The translations under genes and the position numbers were made by a program. Under the pieces are notes generated by a model that saw only the letters and a list, made by a program, of their open reading frames with translations, was not told the DNA's origin and did not search any database. Source: Isoetes taiwanensis (taxonomy: Eukaryota > Streptophyta > Lycopodiopsida > Isoetales > Isoetaceae). From it: 64,000 nucleotides of DNA. Where the stretch lies: the NCBI GenBank assembly GCA_021234155.1, contig JAJEKV010000021.1:11903760-11967759 (forward strand), given 5' to 3'. Positions 22,690 through 34,140 of the stretch are shown here, in pieces (position 1 is the first letter of the stretch; the number at the start of each line of letters is the position of its first letter).

Positions 22690-24157
22690 CGATTAGGTGG
22701 CCTGAAGATCTGCATCCTTCCCCGGACCAGCCCTGCCGCGCCTCCCTGTTTGCGGATATTCTTGACTTTCTCCAATGCGCCCCCTCTGTTGGCCGAGTCT
22801 CGATCCCGGCCTATGTACGCATTCATTCTCCAGCCGCCAGCCCGGCCTTGGGATGGGATGGCTGCTGGCGCATCCCATCGGGATCAGTAAAGATGACTAC
22901 CCGGGGACGGTCAGGACGCTGGGCCCCATGGCGTGTCACCCTAGCAATGTGTACGGGCGTGTGGAATATCATCCGGGCCAGGATCTGTGTCTGGAGTCGG
23001 TTGATGAGGTGCTCTCCTGCCTCCTCTGTCAAGCCGCATACCACCACATTGTGGCTCCTGCGTCTCCACTCTTGGAACTCTAAGGTGGTCGGGCTCGTGG
23101 TGGTTGCCGCGACATTTGCTGTTTGCGATGTGCGGGGCATGGGTTGTGGCCTGTGGTGGGGTGGTGGTGGCATAGGGCAGCTTGGTGATACAGCGGTGGG
23201 CTGCCCTGGTTGGCGTCTTGCAGGCTGTCGGGTATGTGGATCTGTCATATCCCGTGCTGTGGCCTCTGCTCTCTGTAGTCGGGAGCTCAGCTCCTACTGG
23301 AATTGTTGTTGCCTTGCCAATTCATGTGTGCATCACCGTAATTGTTTATGGGCTTCCGCATGAAGGCCCTTGCCTTGCTGGACGACGGTTGCCCGAAGCT
23401 CCTGCAACTCTTGGTCTCGTGCGTCGACCTTCCTCTGAAGTGCTCTCAACTCCGACTGACTCGCTTCAAAGGCAGTCTGCATGCCTCGTATGGTGGTAGC
23501 AGCCTCCGTGACTTCTGATTGGAGGTGGGAGATGGTTGCCTTTGTCTCCTGATCGACACGCTGCCTATCTTGTGCCATGGTCTCTATGATGGTGGAGAGG
23601 GAGTCCACACGAGCCCGCAGGTCAACAAGATCTTGCTTCTGCTGTTGTCTTTCGAAGTGTGCCAAATGGATGCCGTCTTCCATTTGCTGTGTCCGGGTCT
23701 CCATCTCTGGAATCCGCTATCTCTCTGCTGCCAGTTGTCTTTTGAGAACATGAGACGTCGAGGACTGGATCTCTTCTGCCAGATCTGCAATTCGGGTCCT
23801 GTTGCATGCAATTCTTGCCTCCAATTTTTTCAAGGCCGTCGTCTGTGCCTGGTCTGCCATCGGGTCTGAATAATAATCAACGTCCTCTCGGGTCGATCTT
23901 ACTGATTGGGCCTTTGCTCATGCCTCTCTCCTCATGGAAGTGCCCTCTCCCTTGTTCTTGCCGTCTGGTCGGAGGCGTTTACGTGGGGGACCATCCGCTT
24001 GATCCTTCTGGGCGGGCTTGTCTTGTCTGGGATCGGTAGCTTGGGGGCATGCATGGGCAGAAGTCGGGGGTTGGGCCTGGGCCTGGGTGTGGGCTGTGGC
24101 TTGAGGGGTGTCTCCCTCTTGGTGGGGGTTTGGGTAGGGGGCTACAAAAGTGGCCAT
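22690..24157 (-). pseudogene. LINE-A ORF1
   Basis: Minus-strand frames give MATFVAPYPNPHQEGDTPQ and a Pro/Gln/Lys-rich N-terminus (24157-23918). A strongly heptad-like coiled coil follows (23704-23333; LVDLRARVDSLSTIIETMAQ, LQRKVDARDQELQEL). Then comes a core reading RRRSHNVVVCGLTEEAGEHL and HIARVTRHG (23140-22900), which fits an RRM-like ORF1 domain. A basic C-terminus (VKNIRKQGGAAGLVRGRMQI) ends near 22690. ORF1p trimerises through the coiled coil and binds LINE RNA. Frames change at about 23250 and 22850. Confidence 0.75.
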
Positions 24158-24322
24158 TGTTGATTGGAGTCCACAAGGTCTAGAAGTGAATTAAAAGCGT
24201 ACATGGAGTATATAAGGATTCAAAGATTGAAAAGAAAATACTATATTTGTACTATATTTATTTTGGACAATTGTAATATTTTCATAGGAGGCAACAATAT
24301 AAAGATTTGGTTTATATTTATA

Positions 24323-24351
24323 ACTAGTAACGGAGCCCGGCGTTGCCGGGC
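24323..24351 (-). mobile_element. Helitron 3' terminus
   Basis: On the minus strand a perfect 7-bp hairpin (GCCCGGC-AAC-GCCGGGC, 24351-24335) is followed by 7 nt and then CTAGT (24327-24323), with T as the next base. A short GC-rich palindrome 10-12 nt before a terminal CTRR, inserted 5' of a T, is the diagnostic 3' end of plant Helitrons. The element body would extend to higher coordinates. The 5' end, expected to start TC after an A, was not found with confidence. No RepHel helicase was seen, so it would be non-autonomous. Confidence 0.8.
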
Positions 24352-24469
24352 GTTAAATACATTTTGATACAGATATCCATAGAGTTATAGATATCTAAAC
24401 ACCTTGATCTTGGTCTAATGTAAAGAGATAGGCGATGCCGTCTTTTTATGGTTTCGAAGAGGTTCATGT

Positions 24470-25110
24470 TGGCAAAACACAGTTTAACAAAGGTACTATC
24501 CAAGCTCAGGATATGAATGCGCCTAAATCAAATGCCATAAACAATTTCCTCAATAAACAAATGGTTTAGGAGTGTTGTAGTCATATGGAAGTGCTTAAGT
24601 CAAATGCTCGCATCTATTTTCTTCAATAAACAATGGTTCATAAGTATCGTAGCCATATAATTTCTGGGCATTACATATCCTGCAAATGACGATACTCTTT
24701 ATGAAATAGTCACATTGTAATCACACTTGCCTTGGGAAATCTATTTAGTGATATTGCAAGTCCTGCTTTTATATTTTCTTTATGAAATAGTCACATTGTA
24801 ATCGTACTTGTCTTGGAAAACCTATTTCGTGATATTGCAAGTTGTGATTATATATTTTCCAAATCATTTTCTTCAATAAAGAATTGTTTATTATAAGTAT
24901 TTGTAATTATATAATTTGGTAATCGTACATATCTTGCAACGACCTACTCTTCATGAGATAGTGACATGGTAATTAAACTTGTCTCAAGAAATCTATTTTG
25001 GATATTGCAAGTTGTGGTATGTAATTTCTTGTATCTTGCAACGATAGTATTTCATGAGAGAGACATGGTAGTTGTACTTGCCTTGTAAAATTATATTTAG
25101 TGATATGGCA
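24470..25110. repeat. Degenerate tandem repeats next to the Helitron end
   Basis: A unit of about 80-110 bp recurs at least four times, marked by CTTTATGAAATAGTCACAT or variants and then GATATTGCAAGT (about 24700, 24780, 24950, 25040). Related CTTCAATAAACAATGG motifs occur at 24560, 24625 and 24870. Internal repeats are common near Helitron 3' ends. Confidence 0.7.
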
Positions 25111-25183
25111 AGAAATATTACCTAAAATAATCAATATCCTTGCATTTCATGGCCCATTTACGAATTGTTGCAGAAATCTAGTC

Positions 25184-26434
25184 TCAAACTATTTTTAAGC
25201 ACAACACGCTGACATTGAAAGTGTCCATCTTGAATATGCGTCCATCTTGCAACCAATTCCTGTTATCTAGTTCTTGACATGTCATCCTTGTTTGTTGGTC
25301 GTAATGCAATCTATAACACGGTGTTGGATAGATTAAGGATGATTTGGCCAGTTCTTTGCACGTAAGAATCACCAATTCTAGTCGAAATAAAATAGAGATT
25401 ATCTGGACTGCATGATCACCACATATTCCTCCCAAAAGCATGGAGCATGCATTTTCAAAGAATAAGTTGCTAAGGGGTTCTTTCTGCACATGCCATCCTC
25501 TCTCTAACTATTTCCTCCGATACATAATTAAACCAGAGCTTGCGTCAGCCTTCACTATTGTGCAAATGACATTAGAGCCAAGACCTTTTTTTTGATCAAA
25601 ATAGCACCCATGTTATAATTGCATGATAAATGCACTTTCACAGCGTCTTATTTCATGTGCACGCAATAAAAGATGGTGATGGTTCACTGGATTAGATGCA
25701 GATATCTCTAGACCATGTATTAACAATCTGCTTCAGCGCAAATGCGGTAAGAACATATGTCCTAAGCCTGCAAAGTTCTAGTAAAATAATGAAGCCTGCA
25801 AAGTTCTAGTAAAATAATGAATGTAAATATTAATAAAGACAGGGAAAAACTTTCAAAGCATCGGAGTTATTTTACCAAAGGATAGGGAAAAACTTTCAAA
25901 GCATGGGAGCTATTTTATCAAATGTGCTCCATTGGTCAGTCCATGAAGGTCAGCAACAGTTACACGCAATTCTTTAAGATTTTGCTCAATCTGTCCTAGA
26001 TCTGGTAATGACGTTGTGAATGCATAATCTGCAATACTCAAATCTGGCCATAGATACAGCCAAATGCAAAATGTGAGAATAGCCCAACCACATTCACAAA
26101 AATATCTGAAGTCCAGAGAGTTCTCAGATTCATTTGACTTTTGGTGGCAGTAGGAAAGAGAGTCGTTTTTCCAAAAGTATGCAGAAGATGTTCCATGTGG
26201 CTTTGTCAATCATCCTTCAACCGGCTTCATAATAGCAGGAAGGGATAAGATAGAAATGGATAAGCGTACAGGCTTAGTTGTAATAACAAATCTTCTGCAG
26301 CCAAAGCATGTGCACACAGTTTCTTCAAAGAATGTCTGCTTTTTCGGCTTTGTAGACAGTGAGATCTTTCCTATTCTGCAAAAGAGAGGAAAAGAACTTG
26401 ATCCTATAACATAAAAAGTTGGCTTCTGGCACAT
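25184..26434 (-). other. Exon-like open stretches on the minus strand
   Basis: Three minus-strand frames look more protein-like than their surroundings: 25489-25184 (contains SMLLGGICGDHAVQIISILF), 26209-25910 (ends DLGQIEQNLKELRVTVADLH) and 26434-26210 (contains FEETVCTCFGCRRFVITTKP). They lie downstream of the putative 5' side of a Helitron and in its sense orientation, so they may be captured host exons. I recognise no domain and could not chain them with clear splice sites. They could also be chance. Confidence 0.25.
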
Positions 26435-26443
26435 AATTCTGGT

Positions 26444-26519
26444 AGAAAAATTGCCCTATAAAACTCAGCATGCAATGAATATAGAAAATTGCCCTATAAA
26501 ACTCAGCATGCAATGAATA
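26444..26519 (+). repeat. Two-copy 38-bp tandem repeat
   Basis: AAATTGCCCTATAAAACTCA followed by GCATGCAATGAATA occurs twice in direct tandem with 38-bp spacing. Confidence 0.9.
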
Positions 26520-26925
26520 CACTTATACCAAAGCATTTATCTCATATATTGTTTTGCAACAGCGCATTTAGCATTTGGTTGGAAGGTGGAACCCAGCTCC
26601 TTGTAGATCCATCCAGTCTTATTGAAGGACTTCTACTGCGCAAAAATATTACCCTGGCTTTGCCACAAAATCCACATAATGGTCACACATTGGAGGAAGC
26701 TGCTTTCTGTGTGAGGTGGAGATTATGTGACAGAGAGGCTGTCTGGTATCAGGTGGAAAGCTATACTGCTCTTTCTATTCTATCCTTTAAGTTATGTTGT
26801 TTTTGCATGTGAAAAAATATTCTCCCATGGCAACGGCACATTTAGATCCAAGGTAAAGACATGCAAAGCATACATGCAGATGTCTCTATGGTCTTGTTTA
26901 TGGGAGGACACATCTGAAACTTGGG
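26520..26925 (+). other. Open frames of unknown nature
   Basis: Overlapping plus-strand frames (26489-26812, 26727-26996) include WLEGGTQLLVDPSSLIEGLL and TLEEAAFCVRWRLCDREAVW. The composition is protein-like, but I recognise no family, and the second frame runs into the repeat array that begins near 26930. They may be a fragment of a captured or decayed gene. Confidence 0.2.
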
Positions 26926-26929
26926 CACT

Positions 26930-28970
26930 ACATGAAAGACATGAGGTGGATTTGGAAGGAGGACTTGCACAGAACATGCATCTGAATAATGAATAAGACA
27001 TGTTACAGAGGATGCTTCTTTTGAAGCATGTAAATGGTCAATCGGAAAAGAATTGGACATGAGCACAGCATGAGTCTAGCAGTTGATTAAGGCATCTTAC
27101 AGAGGATGTTTCTGTTGAAGATGGTCATGATGGTCATGATAGAAAGTTTAAGGGTCAATTCCCACTAGCCGTTAGGTTAAGTTAAATAGGGCAAATAACG
27201 AAAACTTGCTTTCACAGTAGCACTTAAGTTACTACCAGTTAAATTAGGATTTGGTTAAATTTTAACTATAGTTAACTTAACCAGGCCGCTTTCATACCGA
27301 TGATAGTTAAGTTAAGTTAAGTTAAAACATTAACTGGACCCCTTATTTTAAACTAGAAGTTAAGTGACCTAGGAAAGGTACATTTAACTCAGTTAAGAAC
27401 TAGCTTAACCTAACTGCTAAGTGAGAAAGTGATAATAATCTAGTTAGGTTATTTATTTTTTACATGAAAATGGCATACTTGGTGGTTTTTTTCTGGTAGT
27501 AGAAACCTTTTTTAGATTTTTTCAGGGAGCGTGTACCATGGTTTTCGCTTTCCAATGGCAAGAAAAATGTGACACCCACCAAAAATAATAAGATAAGATA
27601 AGATGAATTTTTACGTCCACTGGAACCCAATGGGTTATGGGACGGCACATGCAAGGGCAACCAAGTTGAGGTTCAAAAAGAGAGAAATACATAGAGAAAA
27701 AAATAAAGACAAACAAAGAATATCAGAAATATAGAAAAAGAAAAGATAGAAAATTAATCACGTATCTCTTCATGGGTTGTTGGTTTTAACAACTAAGAAA
27801 TACTTTAGATATCTTTAACTTAGTGGCATCTCTTAACTAAAGTGAAAAATGTACATAGTTATCTCTAGCCTAACAAAGCATCTTAACTACTAATGTGAAG
27901 CACCAAGTGATTATAAATGTTAGGTTATTTTGATTTTATGAATTTAACCCAAGTGATCTCTAACAAGTCTAGTGGGAATGTATACCTTTGTAATCCATTA
28001 AGTTAGTCTTAACTTAACGATTTTAATGGAAAAGCATAACCTCTTTTTGGTTAAGTTAAGAGATAACCAATCGGTTAAATTAACTTAACTTAATGGCGAG
28101 TGGGAAATGGCCCTAAGACTTCTACAATTCAGCCATTGGAGAGATTCAGAACTTGGAGGTGTTGGACCCATCACCTATTGATGAAGGGAGGGAACTATTA
28201 GGCAAAAGAATTGGACATGACAACATAAGTGTAGAGAAATAACAAATGAAATCTTATATCCATATCTCAACATAACATGAGGTGGATTTGAAAGGAGGAC
28301 TTGCACAGAACATGCAATAAACTTAAGTCTGACTAAGGCATCTGATAGAGGATGCTTCATTGAAACATGTAAATGGTCATGATGGAAAAGTTTTAAGACT
28401 TCTACAATTCAGCCATTTTGGAGATTCAAAACTTGGGAGGTGAAGGAGATTCAGAACTTGGACCCATCACCTATATATGAATTAAAATATTAGGCAAAAG
28501 AATCGGACATGAGCATAACATGAGTTTAGAAAAATAACAAAGGAAATCTTATATCTATATCTCAAGATAACAGGAGGTGGATTTTTCACATATATATGAA
28601 TTAAAATATTAGGCAAAATAATCGGACATGAGCATAGCATGAGTCTAGAGAAATAACAAACAAAGGAAATCTTATATCTATATCTCAAGATAACAGGAGG
28701 TGGATTTGAAAGGAGAACATGTAGTCTGACTAAAGCATCTTACAAAGGATGCTTTTTTTGAAACATGTAAATGGCCACGATGGAAAGGTTTAAGACCTCT
28801 ACGATTCAGCCGTTTGGGAGATTAGAAGTTTGGGAGATTAGAACTTGAAGGTATTAGATCTGTCACCTATTTATGAAGGAACTATTAGGCAGAAGCATCG
28901 GACAGGAGTACAACATGATTCTAGAGAAATAACAAAGAAAATGTTACATTCATATCTCAACGTAGCTCTT
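26930..28970 (+). repeat. Degenerate tandem array of a roughly 300-bp unit
   Basis: A unit containing GAATTGGACATGAGCA, AATCTTATATCTATATCTCA, GAGGTGGATTTGAAAGGAG, AGAGGATGCTTC, AAACATGTAAATGGTC and TTTAAGACTTCTACAATTCA recurs. Copies start near 26930, 28190, 28495 (truncated), 28620 and 28880 (partial). The first copy is split by the MITE at 27152-28113. The minus-strand frames at 28175-28360 and 28482-28688 derive from the repeat and share similar peptides. Confidence 0.85.
27152..28113. mobile_element. PIF/Harbinger-type MITE, 962 bp, TAA target duplication
   Basis: The element begins GGGTCAATTCCCACTAGCC and ends with the reverse complement of GGGCCATTTCCCACTCGCC. TAA lies immediately outside on both sides (27149-27151 and 28114-28116). 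The ends are rich in TTAAGTTAA motifs. Empty sites exist in the same array: other copies of the host repeat read GTTTTAAGACTTCT (near 28395) and GTTTAAGACCTCT (near 28792), so TAA was duplicated on insertion. A 3-bp TWA duplication and G/C-rich starts fit PIF/Harbinger. No transposase is encoded. Confidence 0.88.
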
Positions 28971-31100
28971 TGCAGCATAACTTTTAGAATCCGCTAGCCA
29001 TAGCTCACCCCAAGAAGCCGCTCTGAAACTTTGTTGCATGGAGATTTGAAACATGGAGTTGCTTTGACTGGAGAGAGCTTGCATACAGATCTTCCAAAAT
29101 GCCATTGATAAATCTTCAAATAGCAGGGTTGGGAGCCCATATTGATGCGTCTTGTTCCTTCAATCAGAAATAATATAGCATGTCAGTGCATAAATAATCA
29201 ATCATTCAAGAAAGGGAGATGAGACTAACTTAGAAAGAGATAATCTTGCTCGGCGTATAGTTCTTCTATATCACTTATTGTGTCTGAAGGATATACCTAG
29301 GCAAATAAAATAGCATTCCATGTTTGTCTAACTCCATACTTATGATGCTGAAGCTTCTATTTTAAATGGAAAGTCATGGAAAACAATAATCGAAATACTT
29401 ACAGCTTAAAAGTTGTGATTGAATTAAAATGTCATATGATATGCTTCTCCATGTACCTAGTCACAATAGAAAGCTTAGAAGATGAATACAAAAGGAAAGG
29501 ACATGTAGACTTGAAGCCCATCACTGCATCAAAATATTTGCTCCATATCTGCAAGCATGCCATTAACTAAATCAGCCTTGCAAACCGATGGCAATTTACA
29601 TTCAAATATTAAGATGAGACCTTAGAAATAGAGCCTTGGATTGGTGGCTTTCATCAGGGCAGATTTCCATATTGTAAATAAAAATTGACTTTGTTTACCT
29701 AAAACATTACGGTGGTCAAGAACACGATGCATGCAAATTTGACAAATGCATAGACTGTGTCCCATAGGATTACTTCTAACCTTAAAGTAAAAAGCGTTCA
29801 CAGCTGCAGGCAATTTTGGAGGCAACATACCGATTTAAACATGAGTCCATGATGTAGAGACCAAATCGAATCAAATGAAAACCTTCCTGAAAAAAGAACC
29901 CAACCCAGATCGTCTGCAAAGAATCCCCTGACATGCCATCTGGTTGATAAACCGAAGTCCATACAGAGCCAAGTCACAAATTAGACTGAATCTCCAAATC
30001 CATGCGCCAGTATATCCGCAGAAGTAAGCAATAATTGTATCACAAACTCTCTCTCTCCCCCTCTGACAGATCGATTTGGAAGTCCTCAAGACCTCCCTAT
30101 ATACACTGAATCATGGCATGCATGCCAACATGTTTTCATCAAGCCACAAACCTGGCGTCGCCGCTCCAGCCCGTTTAGAAATTCTATCCCCTAAAACCAT
30201 GCAAACCCCAAATCATACAAAGGAAATAAAAATGCCCGATTTTTGGATTGTCAAAAACTTTTTCCGGCTGCTAATAACCCCAAAACCTTAGGGAAATCAG
30301 CTAAGAAAAAATCCAAAAATGTTTTTCTCCAAACCAGAAAAACCAAATTTAAACAATAGATAACTATTACATTGTATTCTACAAGATCTATTATATAGTG
30401 AAAAATTTAACTCTTGCCTTTTGCAGTTTGTATTGGAAGGCAATAATTTAGTAAATTTTTAGAGGAAAAGGATTTTCGAATTACATGAATAGAATCCGAC
30501 AAATGTAAATTAAGTAAGGCATTTTTGCTGGTTAGCTAGCCTACTATATTTGAGCCCTATTGGTTAGGCAATGTGTTCAACTCTTTTGTCCTTCCAAAAT
30601 TTGATTGGTCAACACGTGAATATTGCACATACAGTAAGTTGCATGGGAAGAAAATACGGACATTTGCCATTATTTAAAACGATTGAACAGACCACTTGTG
30701 TCATCATAAGGCAATTATTTGTTCCAACCATGCATTGGGTTTAACACACGTCCCTTATATTATTGTTGGGCAATTAAGAAAAAAGTCTTAGCACTTTTCC
30801 TTGATGCAATCATTTCCAAACAGTGTTCCATTCTGTTTATCATATTCAAATTGTTTAGATATATTGGGCTACTAAAGGGCATATATCGAATGTTTGACAC
30901 GTGTTGGTACTGGTATGATCTTAGGGCATCAGCATCTCTTCTGACTAGACAACTAGAACACGCACCAGGAGTCAAATCTTGAGAATGGGGGATGATCTGC
31001 CACTCGACAATGAAGTTGCAACAACGTGGTCAGGAGAAGTGTGAGCTAAAAGTCGCCATTTGTGAGGACACGGGGAATTGTGGTGGTTTAGCTGTTTGTT
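28971..31100. other. Mostly non-coding; a few exon-like minus-strand stretches
   Basis: Minus-strand frames at 29828-29640 (LPPKLPAAVNAFYFKVRSNP, then CICQICMHRVLDHRNV) and 30089-29871 look somewhat protein-like. Near 29570-29520 and 29160-29060 two short frames share a LVNGMLADM / FINGILEDL pattern. These could be exons of an unrecognised or captured gene on the minus strand. I cannot assign a family or confirm splice sites. Confidence 0.25.
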
Positions 31101-31511
31101 TGCTGGATAAATAAAGCGATGGCAAGATCAAGATCTATGAATCGCAGAGTGAATAGATTGTCCGCTAGCGAAAAGCGACGGCAAGATTGCATGAAGAAGG
31201 GGAACACAAAGGAAGAACAAAGAGGGATCCACCTTACACATTACACACATGCTCAAATCAATCTTAGACATTGTTTCCAAAAATACAAGTGTTACAAGTT
31301 GACATAAAATACAATAGTTACAAGTTGGCATACAAAGAGACAAGGATTCTATGTTTATCGCAGAGTATCATTAGAATCTGGAAAAACGATCTAAGCCGTT
31401 CAAATATCACGGCTGGCGATGTGTCCACGTCGCCGTCCTACTGTACATTCTTGTGTCGTCAACATGCTTTTATGCTCCAGGGCGCCGGAGCAAGCTCCCC
31501 CATTTCCGGCT

Positions 31512-34140
31512 ATGTCGTCTCCCCTTTCTCCCTTCCCGCTTACCTTTGGATTTGGTGTCATTGCTGCTGCTTTTGGAATTTCGTTTTTCCTTCTTTTCTT
31601 TCCTGATCAGTACGAATCCCTCGTTCTCTCAATCTCTTCGCAAAATGGCCCTTCTTCCACTCCGCATTTGGGCGTTTTCAACAATTTGTACAGACTTGGT
31701 TCCCAACAAAATTGGCCTGTAAGATCTTTTTGCGGTGTCTTTATTCTTTTTCCTCAATTATGCATCGCGTGTTGAATCTGGATGTCACAGCATGTGTTAT
31801 CAATTCATGATTTTTCTTTTCTGTTTGCATTAAAATCCGGTGTGCATTTCGGATAGTTAGGCTATTATGGATCTAAATGGTTCCGCATGTTACGTGTGCC
31901 TTCTTTCAGAAACTTGCTCTTGATTGGCGGACTGTGGGTGGCACGGTAGGTGCAATTTTTGGTGCAGCTGTCGGTAGCGTCGGAGGAGTTGGAGGTGGTG
32001 GAATTTTTGTTCCTCTACTGTTGTTGGTTTTTGGATTCGATGCGAAAACAGCTCCTCCTCTATCCAAGTGTAAATCCCCAGATCCTCAATTATTCTAGCT
32101 AACTTTTGCTGAAAAAATTGTTCTTGATGACTTTCCTTTTACTTATGTAGGCATGATTATGGGGCAGTCTGTTTCCACTGTTTGGTTTAATCTGAGACTA
32201 AAGCACCCCAATAAGGACATGCCAATCATCGATTATGATATGGCACTTATTCTTCAGCCTATGCTCCTCCTTGGAATTAGCATGGGAGTAACTTTCAATG
32301 TCATTTTCCCAGGATGGCTGACTACTCTCTTGCTTATCATTATTAATGTTTGTACGTCCCATTCTCAAATCTTTTAGCTTTTTATTCTTTTCTGAAGGTG
32401 ATAAGTTTTTCTGCATGGACTAAAAATTGTGTTGTGCAATGTTAAACAGCAACATCAACAAGGGCTTTCTATAAAGGTGCTAAATTGTGGAAGGAGGAAA
32501 AGGTTGAGATGGAAAGTAAGGTAAGCAATTTTGTGATAGGAGGACCGTCAGTTGTCTTCATTAAATGATTGAACCTGCACAGATTTGTAAAAAAGTAGAG
32601 AGTCTTTCCATATTTCAATTAAAGAAGTAAACATTCAGGTCTATGGTGCTTTTGATTTCCAGTCATTTTCTGCACTTTGGTTTTTAAGTTATTTTTTCAT
32701 TCTTTTCTCTAGAAACTTATGGCATTTGTATGACTGTTCTTACTCTCTACAATTTTATAATGTTTGTATGATGGTTTTACAGGAAGATGATTTGAAGCAA
32801 CCCCTATGTGTTAATGGTGGCCCGAATGGTACTGACTGAAGTTTTAACATGGTGTCATTTTATTCATTAGTCACATCCATTTGACATATTGGTAGCTGCA
32901 TTAATTTGTTGCAGACCCGGAAGAGGGAAATGCAGTTGAACAGCCTTGTGCTCCTTCAGATGTTGCAGTAAGTGATATGAGTACTGGATGTTACTTATAA
33001 GGATATGCATAATGGAATGTTTTATACTTTCAGGACTCCATTTGTGGCAACATGAGATGGAAACCATTTTTAATTCTTTGGCTAATCTGGATCAGCTATT
33101 TAGTATTAGAGATTTTAAAGGTTAGTATATTTTTATTTTTGAAGCAGCTCACACAGCTGTGTTGATGTCTGACAGTAGCAGAATTGTATTATTGCTTTAT
33201 TTTAAGCAGTCTAGCTCATTAAAGTGCAGTGTACAATATTGGATCTACAGCCTTCTACAAGTATGTCCTCCTCTCCTCTCTAAAATAGATCTGTAGGGGA
33301 CGTTTATATGCTCTGAAGAATAGAAACTAAGCTATAGACACTTTTAAATTGATCAGGTTCCCATCTCAATTGGCGTGGCTACACATGCTGCAATTGTTTT
33401 ATACAAGAAGGGGAGGAAAGAAGCATGTGCAAGCAAGGAAGTCACCTATAATTGTTCAGAATATAAGATTAGTCGATTAGTTCTATATGTTTTTTCTGGC
33501 GTGATTGCCGGTATAATTGGAGGATTATTGGGGCTTGGTGGTGGAGCAATTCTGGGTCCTCTACTGCTAGAAGTAGGACAGCCCCCGACGGTAAGTGCTT
33601 AACTTGCTATACAAGCTGTCTTATTTCTATACAATTCCATTCAATATCTTGGAACCTCCAGGTTGCTGGTGCTACTGCAATATTCATCATGTTGTTCTCT
33701 TCTTCCATGTCAGTAGTGGAATACTATCTCTTGGGCAGATTTCCGGTTCCATATGGTATGTAATGTGTATTGTACATGGGGCAGTATAGGATTCTCTATG
33801 TATAGTGATTCACATTCTTGTCAATTTGCAGCTTTGTACCTGACAGGAGTCTGCACCATTGCCGCACTTTGGGGGCAGATCTTATTGCGAAAAGCCATAA
33901 AGGCAATGGGCAGGACCTCCATTATCATTTTTGTCCTAGCATTTGTAATTCTTTTTAGTTCCTTCACACTAGGTGAGAAGTGATCTATCTATTGTTTGTA
34001 AATTTGCTTTCAATGTAGTGGATGGAAAGCATTTTGAACGCATGGCTTTGTTGGTTTCAGGTGGTGTGGGTATTGCAAATGGAATTGGTCAGTATAGAAG
34101 AGGAGAGTATATGGGATTTGATGATGTTTGTACCTCCTAA
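31512..34140 (+). CDS. Plant TauE/SafE-family membrane protein, 11 exons
   Basis: This is a predicted multi-pass anion (sulfite/organosulfonate-type) exporter-family protein; the plant substrate is uncertain. Exons read by eye: 31512-31718, 31910-32069, 32151-32351, 32450-32520, 32783-32828, 32915-32967, 33034-33120, 33357-33590, 33662-33755, 33832-33972, 34061-34140. All introns are GT..AG and phases join without a stop, giving 457 residues, within the usual plant length. It has an N-terminal hydrophobic segment ([19 protein letters not shown]), then the first Gly-rich repeat [35 protein letters not shown] and [10 protein letters not shown]. An acidic loop follows, then the second repeat [20 protein letters not shown] and [18 protein letters not shown]. 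The two GG-rich half-repeats are the family hallmark. Upstream in-frame ATGs at 31419 and 31467 exist; 31512 is chosen because it starts directly before the signal-like segment. It appears intact. Confidence 0.93.

Larger units (their letters stand above)
19930..24165 (-). mobile_element. LINE-A, nearly complete non-LTR retrotransposon
   Basis: On the minus strand from 24165 down to 19930 run an ORF1 with Pro/Ala-rich N-terminus, coiled coil and RNA-binding core, an AP-type endonuclease, an RT with YVDD box and the post-RT region. Order and content match L1-like plant LINEs. The frame changes repeatedly, so the copy is inactive. Its RT is closely similar to LINE-B (38.6-43.3 kb): both have DMQRHLDALD and LAKTKV after the catalytic box. 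By comparison with LINE-B the last 200 bp or so of ORF2 is missing at the 19930 end. Confidence 0.92.

Noticed and set aside
22414-24163. Plus-strand open frames over LINE-A
   Set aside because: Antisense to the ORF1 coiled coil and RRM-like core; Gly/Trp-rich shadow products.
30386-30401. Possible Helitron 5' end (minus strand TCACTATATAATAG)
   Set aside because: The preceding minus-strand base is T, not A, and no sibling copy is available to confirm the boundary.
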